A DNA stretch of 64,000 bases from Homalodisca vitripennis (GCF_021130785.1 NW_025776199.1:101001-165000), one strand, 5' to 3'. Positions 48,830 through 61,145 are shown, counted from the first letter of the stretch. Program-made: numbers and translations. The notes: a model not told the origin generated them from the sequence alone.

Positions 48830-49310
48830 ATTACATTAATCGCAACCGATAATAGAATAAATTTACTTTTTATATCAACTGAGTCGTGAAATATAAAAAT
48901 ATTCTTTTCTTGTTTAAATCTACTAGGACTTAAGTAATAATCTAAAATATATATTCCGAAACACTTAGTCGCCCTTACCAAGTATTTATACTGTAAAATT
49001 CAATAACTCACTTACTGTATTGTATGTTTATATGCATGGAAATACTGTTTTATATTTTGTATCCCTTTCGATGCTGTGTCGTTTTGATTCTTCCAAAAGT
49101 AGCTTGATTGACAATCGATTCCTTCCAGATCAACCAGTAAACTCGAATTGATTTTGTCATTTATAAGCTTTATATGAACACACGTAGGTCACCTTGCGTT
49201 GTAACTGTACTATCTGATTCAACTAGACAATGTTGTAAGAGCTGTACTAGATGTTTATATTTACAAGCATTGATCTTAGTTCTTTCCTATATGGATTAAA
49301 TCTAAATATA
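48830..49310 (+). other. Unit 3 first-intron region: part of module E and block shared with unit 2
   Basis: 48,830-49,020 repeats the 'ccgataatagaataaatttact...aagtatttatactgtaaa' part of module E, which occurs a second time at 50,040-50,220, so unit 3 holds it twice. 49,070-49,310 matches unit 2 at 22,840-23,090. Confidence 0.5.
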
Positions 49311-49660
49311 CAAAAAAAATAATGGTGGAATTACATTAGTGCGAGAAAAAAAGCCGCTAATAGTGATCCACGACTTGACTCCCCAGGCTCTGATGGCGTA
49401 CTGACAGGGTTACGTGCATTTACTGGTTATGTTTTCAAATCTCCTGTGATATCAGAACAAACAATTTCGTTTTCCACTGCTGGAACTTAAATAAATATTC
49501 GACCGCAAGTAGTTTCTCGTTATGTCTCCTTTGACGTCATCAATATATTGCCTCAGTTTGTTTCTCCATTAACACCTCCAGGGTGTTGGTAAAGGTAGTA
49601 CCTGTGTCTGCTACCTGTGGTCGTGGGCTAACTTCCAACACAAACTCAGTGATAACAGGA
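49310..49660 (-). pseudogene. Second fragment of the Ty3/Gypsy-like gag remnant
   Basis: 'aattacattagt...cactaatagtgatcc', 'ctgatggcgtactgacaggg', 'aatctcctgtgatatcag' and 'cgttttccactgctggaact' match 31,995-32,340 in order. It corresponds to the C-terminal part of the gag text on the minus strand. The flanking side of the homology suggests it was copied together with surrounding DNA. Confidence 0.55.
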
Positions 49661-49739
49661 CGGAAAATAATAATGGAGGATATTATTAAGAATATCTAAT
49701 AAAAACAAAGATTCCATGAGGTTAGTACATCTATGAATC

Positions 49740-50575
49740 CCATTGGTAGAAACTTTCTATAGAAACTAAATTATAACGGTTTCATTATTTAGTAATTTTA
49801 GTGAACTTAATCTTTATGAAAAGGTAAATCCAATGTTTAGCATTGGTCTTAAAGTTTTATATGTAGTGACCGTAGAAGTCTTATCCTATTAAACCATAAT
49901 AATATTAAATCAAACTTATCTTTAATAATATTGACACATCTTTCAAGTCAGCACATTGTGCACTTGAAAGATTGGGTGTATTTAGGAGTGTAGGTACTTC
50001 AAGATAAAATTGAACTAAATAAGGAGTAACCTCTATATTTCTATTACTTAAATTGCAGCCGAGAATAGAATATATTTCCTTTTAATGTCAACCGGCGTAT
50101 CAAATAAAATATTTGTTTCTTGTCCTAATCTATTAGGAATTCAACAATAATTAAAAATTATGCAGTCTGAAAACATTTAACGCTTTTATCAAGTATTTAT
50201 ACTGTAAAGATCATTATGTTTAGTGAGAATATATGAATCTATATTATTCTCTTGTCGAGGAAGTGCATATTGTATGCGGTAGATTGCAGCACACGTGACG
50301 TAACCTAAATATCTCAAATAACTACCCTAATAAGGGAGGGGAGTATTACATGGTAGAAGGGCGACGACCTGCCCAAGGACTGGCCCTAGTACCATGTAAT
50401 GCTCTAATCTGGGTGCGCATAACAGTCTCACTGCACCATTGCTGTTGGTTCTAGTAACAGTGGTGGAGGCACGGTAACTGTTTTAAGCACAGGCAGTCCC
50501 AATCCCTGCCAAGGTTGGCTATTAGAAGTTTTTAAAGTTACATTTTAATGGATCTCATATACATTTCTTTCGTTA
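49740..50575 (+). repeat. Repeat module E, copy 3
   Basis: Hairpin at 49,938-49,972, CACGTGACGTAA at 50,292-50,303 and core from CCTAATAAGGG at 50,326 to about 50,530. The core is very close to copy 2, but the short + frame ends early and the minus frame is shifted by a one-base deletion (gcagcc to gcacc). It lies about 100 bp upstream of unit 3's 42-nt exon-like block, the only place where module E and the exon blocks are adjacent. Confidence 0.7.
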
Positions 50576-50680
50576 AATATTTTCTGTATGTATTTACACC
50601 ACTACAATATTATCTATGCTAAGTATTAGTTAATAATTTGCTAATTATATTTGGATTATTAATATGAAATCATGTTTCAG

Positions 50681-50722
50681 CATGCTATATTTCTTATCCT
50701 CAATGCGAGATGACACAGTACC
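50681..50722 (+). other. Unit 3 exon-like block 2 (42 nt), donor mutated
   Basis: After TTTCAG. Nearly identical to unit 1 (CATGCTATATTTCTTATCCTC). The donor reads TTAAGTATTTGGG instead of GTAAGT, so splicing here should fail. The same in-frame TGA as unit 1 is present. Confidence 0.5.
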
Positions 50723-50882
50723 TTAAGTATTTGGGACATTTAGGTGTAAATTTAATGCCATTCTGAAACTACAGTTTAAGTCAAATCTCAAGACTCACTA
50801 TTTTATGAGGTATTATAAATAAATCAGCCTACTAATTGATGTCATATTTGTGATTCGAGAGTTCTTTTCTGATTATTTTCAG

Positions 50883-51089
50883 GTGGCTTCGGTCCTGCGT
50901 TGGTTTGTCGTCCCCTCTTTGACATTGTCACATAACACTCTTCACGTGTGTTGCAAAACCACTCTTCACGTGTGTTGCAAAACACACAAAGTATGAGTGA
51001 TGATTGAATGGAAAGAGTGTGAGAGCATGCGTGCGTGTAGAACTACATATAACTACAACAATAATTCTCTTACTACACAACATATTAAG
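50883..51089 (+). other. Unit 3 exon-like block 3 (207 nt) with 24-bp internal duplication
   Basis: Starts GTGGCTTCGGTCCTGCG after TTATTTTCAG and ends before GTAACTAAATTT. Longer than units 1 and 2 because CACTCTTCACGTGTGTTGCA (24-bp unit, 50,936-50,959) is repeated at 50,960-50,983. The conserved frame-2 stop (WLRSCVGLSSPL then TGA) is kept. Confidence 0.5.
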
Positions 51090-51268
51090 GTAACTAAATT
51101 TATCTGCTAATATTAGACTTGAGTTTACATATTGGTTCCATGAATATACTTAGTATTAAACCTATTTATTTAATTAACGTATGTATATTTCTATAATTAT
51201 ATTGGTTTCGGGAGTTGTATGGTTTACCATGATACACTATCACATGCTTTCTTTTCTTATTGTTACAG

Positions 51269-51335
51269 GGTGATGCGACCAATGCGGCAGGAAGTCGCCC
51301 CACTTACACTAATACACACACTAAACATACACTAG
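51269..51335 (+). other. Unit 3 exon-like block 4 (67 nt)
   Basis: Flanked by TTGTTACAG and GTAATGTAATG. Length conserved. The open frame has the same Thr/His-rich text with a few changes (PTYTNTHTKHTL). Confidence 0.5.
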
Positions 51336-51599
51336 GTAATGTAATGTCCTACTCAAAATATTTTAACTAATTTGGTTAAAATTGTTGTTTCAGAATGGCA
51401 CACTTATATTAATTGGTTTAGTATATGTTTACATGATAATAGTTAATAATTTTAATATAGTTAAAATTACTCATGAATGTATTAATAATTTGTTAAAGTA
51501 TATTGTAATATAAAGGTGAATCGCTACCATAAATGAGTCGCACAGTCTTCCATACTTCACCTGTAAACAAATTACCTGTTTTGTTTATTTTATTCTCTA

Positions 51600-52450
51600 T
51601 TAACTTAGTATACATGGAAGTATTCTAAAATCGCAGTGATTCAGTTGCAGTTTTTTTTGTAATTCCTATTTTGGGATTCTCTTTAGTTTCAAATTAGGGC
51701 TCGAAACAAGTGTGTTACTATCTGTCTTACAATACTAGTGTATGTGTGTTAGCGTTTGCAAGCTTGTTACTATAAATCGTAGGGATCCAGAAAATTAAAA
51801 CCCAACAGAAAGTATGCTATATATATTTCCATGGTCACTATTAAATTAATCGTGTTCTAGGAACAATCTAGATAGCACACAATATACCACAGCAAAGCTG
51901 ACACTTGGTTTCTAATTAAAATACTATGCTATGCATACCATTTTAATAATGTATTTTATATTAAATCAAACTATCAATCATTCTACTATTATGAAATAAA
52001 GTGTTAATTTCATATAATAAAAATGTTTGAACGGAATTAGGTATTTTTTTTACAATTTCCAACTTACGTTTATGTCTGCATTTTTAACGTGTGCAGCACT
52101 TGAGTCTGATTGCACGAAATGTTATATCTTACTATAGGTGTATATGGTAATGATTCAAGAGTCTTAAAATATATTAGCATAGTCAACAAAGTTTAAATTT
52201 TAAATATAAAATTACCTGATAGCTTTATTTGTTATTACTGCATATTTTAAACTAAAACATTAAGTAGTCATTAAATTGAATAAATTTATATAATAAACAA
52301 TATGTCTCGTCATTGGAATTATTTAACCGCAGGTCATGGAATTAAACGTTTATACTTGTACTCACACAATGTCACTCGCGATCATAGGCTTTAGTCCGGA
52401 TATGTAAATTATATTTCCAAAATATGAACGGTCGCATTCTCAAAATGCTT
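51600..52450 (+). other. Unit 3 3' homology to unit 1
   Basis: Matches 7,681-8,560 of unit 1 (e.g. 'ggaacaatctagatagcac', 'ccaacttacgtttatgtctgcattttt', 'ctcacacaatgtcac'). The terminal splice acceptor region is altered. Confidence 0.45.
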
Positions 52451-52499
52451 AAGTGATCTCTAAACATAAATGGGTATAAATTGGTAGATATTTTAATTA

Positions 52500-55400
52500 A
52501 ATAAAATGTTTGCATAAATGAGAAATTCTGCCGTTTAAAAAGGTTCTATTAAATAAAATTGTTTAAAACTCATCCAAGCTATGTGCTATTGTCTGCATCA
52601 ACTTCAATCTGGACCTGATAACAAACACGGTAGGTGTTAGCTCATGTTATAAAGCATAGCCATTTATATTACATCAAGGTGTCGATTTAAATAAATACGT
52701 GTCTATTTAATCTATCTAACCGGTAATTCACTTAAAAAGGATTAATGTTAAAAATTAATAAATAGAGTTTCCTTTGTTTATAATAGTACCTAAATCAATA
52801 ATGCTTAGTCACAAGATTATATTTCTTACGTATCGTTGACAAAGGATCTATGGTCTCAAGGCATCTCTCTGTTTAGTATGTGGATATGGAATTCTCTCTC
52901 AGGCTACATCAAAGTACTCGAATATCAAACTTGGTGCATATTAAATTGAGGGCTGGAGAAGTGGTTAAGGACAAAGGCGCAGTTTAGACTACATGGTGTG
53001 AATTTGTCATTAATACATAACAAAGTTAAATAAATAATTTCCTGTAATAGAATTTAAAATGATTTACTTTGAAAAATATGTTGCTAAATAAAAGGTTCTG
53101 ACTTCTCACGTTTTTTAATTAACTAATTTTTAACGATTTTTCAAAATTATAAAAGGAAGTTATACTACTCCATATTTCTTGACAGGCTATGTTATAAAAA
53201 CCATACAAAAGTAATTGGTCCGCCTATTTCTTAATAAAGGAAGCTGGCCAGAACTTACTGTTACAACCTAAATTTAAGAATTGTGTCACACTCTGTGCAT
53301 ACGAACACACATAATATTGAGTTTTAGATATCGAAACTCTCAGGATATATATAGACCTTTAAAATGAGATATCACATGACTTATGTCCCCATTTTAATAT
53401 TCCTAAAAAAAACACCAATTTTTCCTGCTTAACAATATGATTATCGATTTATTTGGGGACAAGAATCAGGGTACGTTGAAACGTACAATCCAGCTTGGTT
53501 TGCTTCATTGCTGCAGATACTACACTGGTGGTCTGACACATCCTGTATATTAAAAAGCAAGTTATGGAGTTAAATTTATAAATCTTGTATATGTTGTATA
53601 TGAACATCATATACCTTGAAAACTTACATTTTAATAATCGACATTAGATTATTTTTCTATAAATTCACTCGCCTACTGGTTGTGAACAACATGAATACAA
53701 AACCGTTATACCCCAACTAATACATGTGTTTCAGTCTTAGATGATATAGACCTAATATTGAAAACATATGTAAATTATGCAGTCTGTCAATTTACAATCT
53801 TATTCTATCATATATAGCAAGATTAGTCTGCAGAGATAGTTGTTATTAAAGCCAATGTATTTCATAGCAATTACTAAAAATATAAATGTGTATCTTTGAT
53901 TGCGAGCCTCCACACTCTTAGGTAGAGTCTACTTTGAATACTTATAGGACGTATGCACATAAATGTGTAACGTATTTAAATTGCATTTTAGTGAAATCAA
54001 TAATAAATATACATTTTTTAGCTTTCAGCGAGTAATCTGTATAAATGTCAACGATCTACCAAAACCAGTCATGCCCGATAATGTATTTAGGAATAATCCG
54101 AATGAAATGTCAGAAGTATTAGTTATATACAGTAAATCTGTAAATGCGAAACGATACATATTAAGCAAAAAAAACCATTATTTTTCCAATTCTATCAAGT
54201 ATTTAGAGGATACGTATATTGTTAGAAACAACATAGCTGTCCATGCTAGATTAATTAATTTTTACTTGAAATGAGGCAAAAACTAAATTATTTATGAAAA
54301 TTTACATATGTATCAAATACCGTTAAATGAAATAATAAATAAATGTATTTCCACTTATTAATATTCGGTAAATATCAAACTACTGTACACGTAGTCACTT
54401 GCAGATTACAAGCTCATCTATGAACTACACTAACAATTATTTTTATTATTTATTTTTCGGGCATTGAAGCTGACATTTCTATTAATAGGAAGAGTTATCC
54501 TCCACAATACGTAAATAAATAGCTCAACACTACTATGCATATAGGCAAACATTGAAAAAAGGTTTTGCATCATGTGTTGTTACTTTGATGATGATCTTAG
54601 TAATAATAAAAAAACGGTGGCCAAACACGGATGCCAAGATGGCGGACACTGACCTAGCTAGCATCCGGTGGGCTTGCCTTCCTGTCACTGGGGCTTTTCC
54701 AAATGCGCCGGGCGCAGCTCTAGACTATTGTCTTAACCTCAAGAATAAATACAAACTCATTCATATACATAAGAGGACACGTCTCCTGAACCAAAACAGC
54801 ACCATGTCATCCGCCACTGAGTTATATAGCGTAATAGATACTATGAGGTAGGAGGAGGCGTGTGACATCGTTCTAACACAACTCATAAACATCGCCCTGC
54901 AAACTCTACCAACTCTACCACCACGCGTCGGCACATGCCATGTGGCACCAGGGCCAGTGTCTCCGCATCACCGATGTACCCGATCATCACACCTCTCAAG
55001 AAAGACGGACGAGCTACTTTCCGCCTCAGTTCGAACCGATCAATTCCAGATACATTTAGCAGAACACGATATATAAGACGACAAAATTTGACAAACACAT
55101 TGACAAACATTTAATGTGGTTAGTGTAATTTATAAAATGTATGAAATATGAGGTTCTTAAAAATAGTTTTTGAGCTTTTTTTATTTAGAAGTTGATGTCC
55201 CTTACCTTCCATTTCTCGATGTAAAGTTATCAAGAAGAGAATTAAATTTGTACAAATTGTAAAATTGCAGACTTATTGTGATCTGTACTCTTTAGTTCAG
55301 TTATTATAACTAGTGTTGTGTTTAGTTTTTATTTAGTGCATGTTTTAGAGTTGGTGAATTTGACACACACAACGTTGGTGGTTGTGATTGCTGACTTCCA

Positions 55401-55980
55401 CGTGTTACAACGCTCTGGTATGATTTATTTATTTTAACCTAATTTGTAATTATGTATTAGGTTAGTTATTTACCTGAAGAAGAGAGCAAATGTCATGAAA
55501 ATATCCTGTTTCCTTCATTCCTTCACAATCCTTCCATCGTTAAAAACTTTCTATAAATGGAGTAAGTTGATTTATGTAAAAACATTAAATTAGGTGACGT
55601 AATCAATCCATAAATTGGGTTGTTAATAAAAACATTGTAATATCAGATGGCTCCTAGTAATAACATTTAAGGTTCACAAACAGTTTTATAATAGGTGAAA
55701 TAATCTAAAACATTAAAGCTGTTTCACTACACTCTTAAACTTTAGGACGACATAACTTCGAGGATATTTGATATTGAAATATTTCATCGCGTTAATCTCT
55801 CTATAAATTGCATTGCTCAAAGATTAATATAGAAAATAAAAGTATAATTATTTCAGTATTTTTTCGTCTTCAACCGTCGTGACCTTTATTATTTTTGAAA
55901 AAGCCAAACCAATTTTCAACTGTGGTTTTACTATTTTATATCCGGTGAACGTCGAATTCTTAACATATCTAGATTTTAAT
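52500..55980. other. Mostly AT-rich, with two GC-richer islands
   Basis: The islands at about 54,610-54,740 and 54,880-55,060 have balanced composition. The first contains CCAAGATGGCGG, a consensus YY1/Pho-type site, and a + frame (54,552-54,851). The second has a minus frame (54,883-55,110). Neither matches a family I know. 'cctgaagaagagagcaaatgtcatgaaaatatc' at about 55,472 is reminiscent of Penelope-like element ends but is unsupported otherwise. Confidence 0.3.
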
Positions 55981-55984
55981 AGGC

Positions 55985-56094
55985 TCTAAACATCAAAATT
56001 ACCTATTATAATATCGATAAATCTCTCAAGATAGCACATTCTGTACTTGATAGATTTTGTTACAACTGGAATGTGTTATCATGTACACATTTAA
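55985..56094 (+). repeat. Repeat module E, copy 4, 5' part
   Basis: Holds the hairpin (56,021-56,055, one mismatch). The module is interrupted by a LINE insertion at 56,095 and resumes at 58,177. Confidence 0.6.
56084..56094. repeat. Target-site duplication of LINE (3' side)
   Basis: TACACATTTAA, identical to 58,177-58,187. Confidence 0.85.
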
Positions 56095-58176
56095 GTCAAG
56101 TCAAGTCGCTGTAACTGTGGGGGGTGGATCCCCCACATATTTCAAGGCCTCTGCCGGTTAGGCTTTTGCCTTGTGTCTCGAGGGTCATAGACCTAGTAGC
56201 TTTCGCTACCTGTCAGTGGGGTGAAGTGTCGTGGTGCAGTCGAAGTTGTAGTCGATGTCTTCAGTCATCCATAGGAAGACGCAGTAGGGGACCTCCTGGG
56301 CGCGAAGCTCACGGATGTGATCCCACGGTGAGGACTCTGCAGCTTCCTCAAGGCTCGATGTCAGGCCTTCTACGAAGCTCCTGATGGTAAGGACGTTGGA
56401 CGAAGCCCTGACTACAGTGTTCCTCACGAATCAGGGCGACCCAGTGGCCCGCCGGAGACACACGCTCTGGACAGCGAGCAACTGCCTCCTTGCGGTCTCG
56501 CAGGTGAGGTGGTACCATGCTGGGGCCGCATATGTGAGCACTGGTCGTATCAGAGCCGTGTAGAGCAGGACTTTCGTCCTGGTCGGTAACTTCGTGGAGT
56601 TGAGCAGGGGGCCGATGCTGCCGAAGCCCTTCCTCGCTTGGCAACAGATCCTCTTGACGTGGGGTGTGAAGGTCAGCTTGGAGTCCAGGAGTACCCCCAG
56701 GTACTTGACTGAAGTCTTCCACGGTATGTCGTCGCTGTTGAGTGACAGGTGACGGCCGTCCGCTTGTCTCCTTGTCCTCGTGAAGTTTATGGCTTCACAT
56801 TTGTCAACGTTGACCTTGATCCTCCACTTGGTCAACCAAGGCTCCAGTAGGTGCAGCTGCCGCTGGATGTAGAACCCAGCCATCCTCAGGTTGGCAGAAG
56901 TGGCCGTGAGAAGCGCATCGTCCGCGTACAGGGAGAGCTGCACTCTCGGAGTGACCGGAAAGTCGTTTGTGTACCACAGGTACAGGATCGGGCCAAGGAC
57001 TGATCCCTGTGGCACACCAGATGTCACTGGGCGGGTCGTGTAGGTGGATCGGGCAACGCTGACGGAGAAGGTCCGGAGGTGGAGATACCTGCGGAGCAGC
57101 CGGAAAATCCTGCCAGGCAATGGAGACGATGACAGCTTGAAGAGCAGTCCCTCGTGCCACACCTTGTCGAAGGCTTTGCTCACGTCTATCAGGACCGAAG
57201 TGGAGTGGTGCTTCCTTCCTACAGCTCTAGTGATGTTGTTCAGGACTCTGCGAAGCTGAACAAGTGGTGGTGGAGTGGCCGGTGCGGAAGCCGAATTCTT
57301 CTGTCCTGATAGACGCAAAGAACTCCTCAGGGAATCTCGCCAAGACGATCTTCTCCAGAATCTTGGAGAGCACAGGCAGGAGGGAGATCGGACTGTGGTT
57401 CTCCGGGAAGAGAGGGTCCTTGCCAGGCTTGGGTTGAAGATGCAGGTGATCGTGACGATCACCCAAGCCGGCAGGTTCTTCAATGCTGGAGTTCCGGGCC
57501 AGGGGCCTTCTTCGGGCGAAGGCGGCGAATGTGGTCTTGCACTTCAAGTGTAGTCACAGTGGGCAGTAGGTCGTCTTCGTCAGGTTGATATTCCTCCAGA
57601 AAGTTTTCAATCATTTCGCACGTGTCCTCGTCGTAGACATCCGCGTGTGGAGAGAATTGGCCTTCCATGGTGTCGGCGAGGCCTCTGCTCGATCTCCAGG
57701 GGAGTAGACAATACCACGCTGTCCATGAAGTGGTCGGTTGGTCTTCTTCTCCCCTCGAAGTGCCCTGGAGATTTTCCAGATGCCGCCGACACCACCGTCA
57801 GCTTGATGTTCCACAAAGTCATCCCACGCAGCCGCTCTGTGTTCAGCCAGGAGACGAGAGCACTTCCTGGCCTGGCGGTTGAAGGTCTGCTTGGCGTGGG
57901 GACATCGGGACTGCTGGTACTCCCTTCGCAGTCTGCGACGAAGGCGAATCTCCTCTCTCAACTCCTCGGGTAGAGGTGGAGTGATGTTAGTCCGGGAGAA
58001 AGGAGATGACGAGGCCGTCATAGCTTCTTGGAGGATGGAAGTCAAGTCGTGTACTTGTCGGTCTAGCTGGTCCGGTGACTCGGCAGGAGTTGGTGGTGGC
58101 CGATGTCTGTCAGCGAGGTGGTTTGCAAAGCGGTGCCAGTTGATCTTGGTGGGACGAGCAGGAGGATATGATATGA
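56095..58176 (-). mobile_element. Jockey-like non-LTR retrotransposon, 5'-truncated
   Basis: A GC-rich 2,082-bp insert in AT-rich DNA, bounded by the 11-bp duplication TACACATTTAA. It runs on the minus strand. The 5' end (58,176) starts inside the second reading frame, after the endonuclease domain. The 3' end (56,095) carries a short GACTTGACTTGAC tail instead of poly(A). It interrupts module E copy 4; the other module copies lack it, so it inserted after duplication. Confidence 0.88.
56206..58174 (-). pseudogene. LINE reverse transcriptase (ORF2, C-terminal part), frameshifted
   Basis: Minus strand. 58,174-57,611 gives the pre-RT region (INWHRFANHLADRHRP, EELREEIRLRRRLRREYQQ). Frame changes then lead to HIRRLRPKKAPGPE (57,550), ENHSPISLLPVLSKILEKI (57,400) and EEFGFRTGHSTT (57,290). 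57,240-56,431 holds LIDVSKAFDKVWHEGL, GVPQGSVLGPILY and LSLYADDALLTATSANL, where YADD is the catalytic palm motif. It also holds CEAINFTRTRR, VKYLGVLLDSKLTFTPHV and RPVLTYAAPAWYH. The last frame (56,427-56,206) finishes the C-terminus and stops. At least four frameshifts occur. The motif set fits the Jockey clade of arthropods. Confidence 0.88.
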
Positions 58177-58640
58177 TACACATTTAAAAGCATGTGATGT
58201 AGCGTCTTTTGTTATATTATATCATTGTCATACAAGAATCAAATAAGTTCTCTTTCTATCTCAAACTGTTAGAAATTACAAAAATAATATTTTCTTGCTT
58301 ATATCTTCTCCGTCTACTCAATAATTTAAAAATGTATAATCTGGAGATCAAAAACGCTGTTATAAAGTAGTTATACCATAAAGATCAATGTCACAATTAG
58401 TATTTACGAAACTAAATATTTTCTTGTTGTTTCAATGCATATTGTCTACGGAAGATAGCAGCACACGTAACGTAAACCATGATATCCCATTTCTCCTAAA
58501 TAAGGGAGGGGAGTGTTACATGGTAGAAGGGTGACGACCTGCCCAAGGACTGGCCCTAGTACCATGGAATGCTCTAACCTGGGTACGCATAACAGTTTCA
58601 CTGCAGCCATTACTGTTGGTTCATAAAATGTACATTTTTA
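58177..58640 (+). repeat. Repeat module E, copy 4, 3' part
   Basis: Resumes with the duplicated TACACATTTAA. It shows 'aaaaacgctgttataaagtag' (about 58,348), CACGTAACGTAA (58,464-58,475) and the core from 58,495 to about 58,622, where homology stops abruptly after 'ccattactgttggttc'. The core ATG frame is closed by TGA after four codons. Confidence 0.7.
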
Positions 58641-58644
58641 TTTC

Positions 58645-59560
58645 TATGTAAAATGGATCAAGAAGTTAGAATATCTTTCCGTGACTTACTTATCACTGAA
58701 GACTTGAGAACGTCATTTAAATAAATAATACTGAGGGTCACTATTTTAAACAAGCTTTCAAAGCCATGGATAATTACTATTTTGTAATAATTTTGAATGT
58801 AATTTCCTATTCCAGAAACAAACATTTGATTAGAACAAACATGTTATAGCTTTCACCAAAATTACTAAGTGTATATTTTTTCAAGTACTAAAAATATAAA
58901 ACATATTTCCCAGAATGTATTGACATAATTATAAAACTACTAACATTGGAGACTTGCAAAGAACTTTTCTCTACTCAACTGAGAAATACTTGTCAGAGGA
59001 TTAGAGTTGAATGAATCCATCATTAATCTTCTTGTTAAACATGGCATTCCCTTGCATGTTAGCCTATGTAGAAGTAAGTCAAAACCAAGCAATTTATTTA
59101 TATTAGCTTTCAAAGGAGCAAATGATTGTAGGAAGTTAGTATATACATTCCTGTGATATATGATTGCTAAAAGAAATTGTATTAGTATATTTATTATTAT
59201 TGTAATTTAAGAAATAAGAATGCAGCTCTAATGTATATTTCTTTATATCTATCAAGCTAACAAAAACAGTTGTAATCACTCAATTATAGAGTCAAATTTG
59301 GTTTAAATGTTTAGTGAACCATAATGAAAGTTTAACCATAAAGTAACCATAAAAAAAGCACCGTAAAGACAATTTTTAGTTTGTTCTTCTGGTCAATGCA
59401 AACAAATAGTGTAATAGAAACAATAATCGGAAATGCTAGTTTACCATCAATACAGAAATATCATTCTACAAAAACTTTTGTATGCATTCTTTTTCGTTAT
59501 TCGGCTGTTAATACTTTAAATATTTCATCATAAAACGAGATATTATAATCTAATATATTT
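58645..59560. other. AT-rich stretch, nothing recognised
   Basis: No supported feature. Confidence 0.45.
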
Positions 59561-59568
59561 TATCTTTA

Positions 59569-59937
59569 CAGTAGAATCCCTCATATCCGGCCTCGGTTTT
59601 TTACCGCACCTCGGTTTATCCGGCTACTTCCCGGAAGCCAATATCGAAATTTATTTACCACGGCTTGCAGACGCGCAGTGGCACGCACTAGTCTCCCACG
59701 ACTCTTGCGTTATTTTGGTGTATCTATTTGTTTACATTTTCCTGTGTTGTCCTCAGTTGAGCTAGTAGGTTTAACCTGTAAACAGTTCGTTGATTATTTC
59801 CAGTGCGGTTAGTACAGTACAGTAACAATTGTTTTTGTTTCGTCAAGTGTTGTGTACTGTAGGTTGGTTTATCCGGCCGAATCGGTATCCGGCCAGGGGC
59901 TCGGTCCCGTGGTGGCCGGATATGAGGGGTTCTACTG
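59569..59937. mobile_element. pogo/Tigger-type MITE, 369 bp
   Basis: Ends CAGTAGAATCCCTCATATCC and, inverted, CAGTAGAACCCCTCATATCC, followed by GGCC, with TA duplications on both sides (59,567-59,568 and 59,938-59,939). This CAGTAGA(A/C)CCCTC.TATCCGG end is characteristic of pogo-group elements. A second subterminal TTTATCCGGC string is repeated inside on each side. No transposase remains. Confidence 0.9.
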
Positions 59938-60342
59938 TACTGGTTTTTTAATGAACAAATAATAAAAAACATACACAAGCAGAACACTAAGCATTTCTGA
60001 TCGATGCTTGCGTTAGATATTTTGCTAAATCAAACTGGCAAAAAAATCTTTAAAAAATCATAAAAATCATTTATGAGGTAAATTGGACATAAGAATTATA
60101 AGTGATCAACTAAACAATGTTATATTGCCTTGATGTATTCATAAAATAACACAACTCATTCTCTTTTATATTTGTTTACAATGTCAGATTGCTTTAAACT
60201 ACCAAGTGTTTACAAACCCGATACTTATAAAAATAAAGTAACCTTGTGGCTAATAAACATAGATAAGGCTGAATTAGAATATCTTATAACTTCTTTGTAT
60301 GTACATTATCTTAATTGTTGATCCTATTTTCACCAGGAGTGA

Positions 60343-60458
60343 ACACATTAAACAAGTGAAGAAATACTTTTAAAAGTAAATATCATGAGGGGAAAATTTT
60401 AAAACAGGTTCTGGCAACAAGCAATGGTGGCGCCAATTTAACAGTTAAATACGTTTAT
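60343..60458 (-). repeat. Left arm of long inverted repeat
   Basis: Reverse complement matches 61,869-61,985 at roughly 90% or better over about 116 bp (shared core TTAACTGTTAAATTGGCGCC). The right arm is part of unit 4's first intron and has a cousin in unit 2 (22,338 onward), so this left arm is an inverted extra copy. Confidence 0.8.
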
Positions 60459-60461
60459 AGT

Positions 60462-61145
60462 TTAATGTGTTCCTGTGTTTACAGTGGGTTGGTGTATTAT
60501 AGTGTCATAATGTTGTAACTTTGTAGGATTGTGTGTTGAGAGAGATTGTGTGTAGATGTTGGTAAATGTAGGGGAAAGAAGAGGGGGAAAGAGAAGCGAA
60601 AGAGAACGAAAATGAAAGAGATGTTGGTTATGTGTGGCGTGAGTGTAGAAGTGTGTCAGAGGTTCCAAGCCTCCCAATAAACTGTTATCGATGTAATCTT
60701 TTACTTTTGGATAAATTAACTTAAAATTGTTATTATTTATTAAATCATTCATGATTACATTACAATTTTTTCCGTTGTAATCTGTTGGTCATCTTATTGT
60801 CTAATACTTGCTTTGTTGTAGATGTGTATTTGTTTTTTTCTTTCTTTTTTATTATATTACGAGTATTTATACGTTACATAATGCATATTTATAACTTAAA
60901 TTTCATGTTTTCATTACCTTACGTTTTCCATACGAATATTTTACAGTATTCATGCTTTTAATTAGTATATATTCATTTTGCTGATCGCAAATCGATCTCC
61001 ACACACAAGCTAAACCCATGTAGAGGTCATTTACTGTTTTTGTATATATGTATAAACTTTATTTCTATGATGAAATAAATATGCATTAATTTATTTATTA
61101 TCTTTGTGTAAAAAAATATCTACATGTTCTCTCTTCCTCACAGAA
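60462..61145. other. AT-rich stretch with a purine-rich tract
   Basis: 60,570-60,625 is strongly purine-biased (gggaaagaagagggggaaagagaagcgaaagag). The minus frame over it (60,462-60,752) is low-complexity and not taken as a gene. Confidence 0.4.

Noticed and set aside
57044..58187. Several + strand frames across the LINE
   Set aside because: Antisense shadows of the GC-rich reverse transcriptase on the minus strand.
60462..60752. 96-codon minus-strand frame
   Set aside because: Low-complexity Ser/Leu/Thr/His text from a purine-rich tract; no domain and no homologue in the other units.
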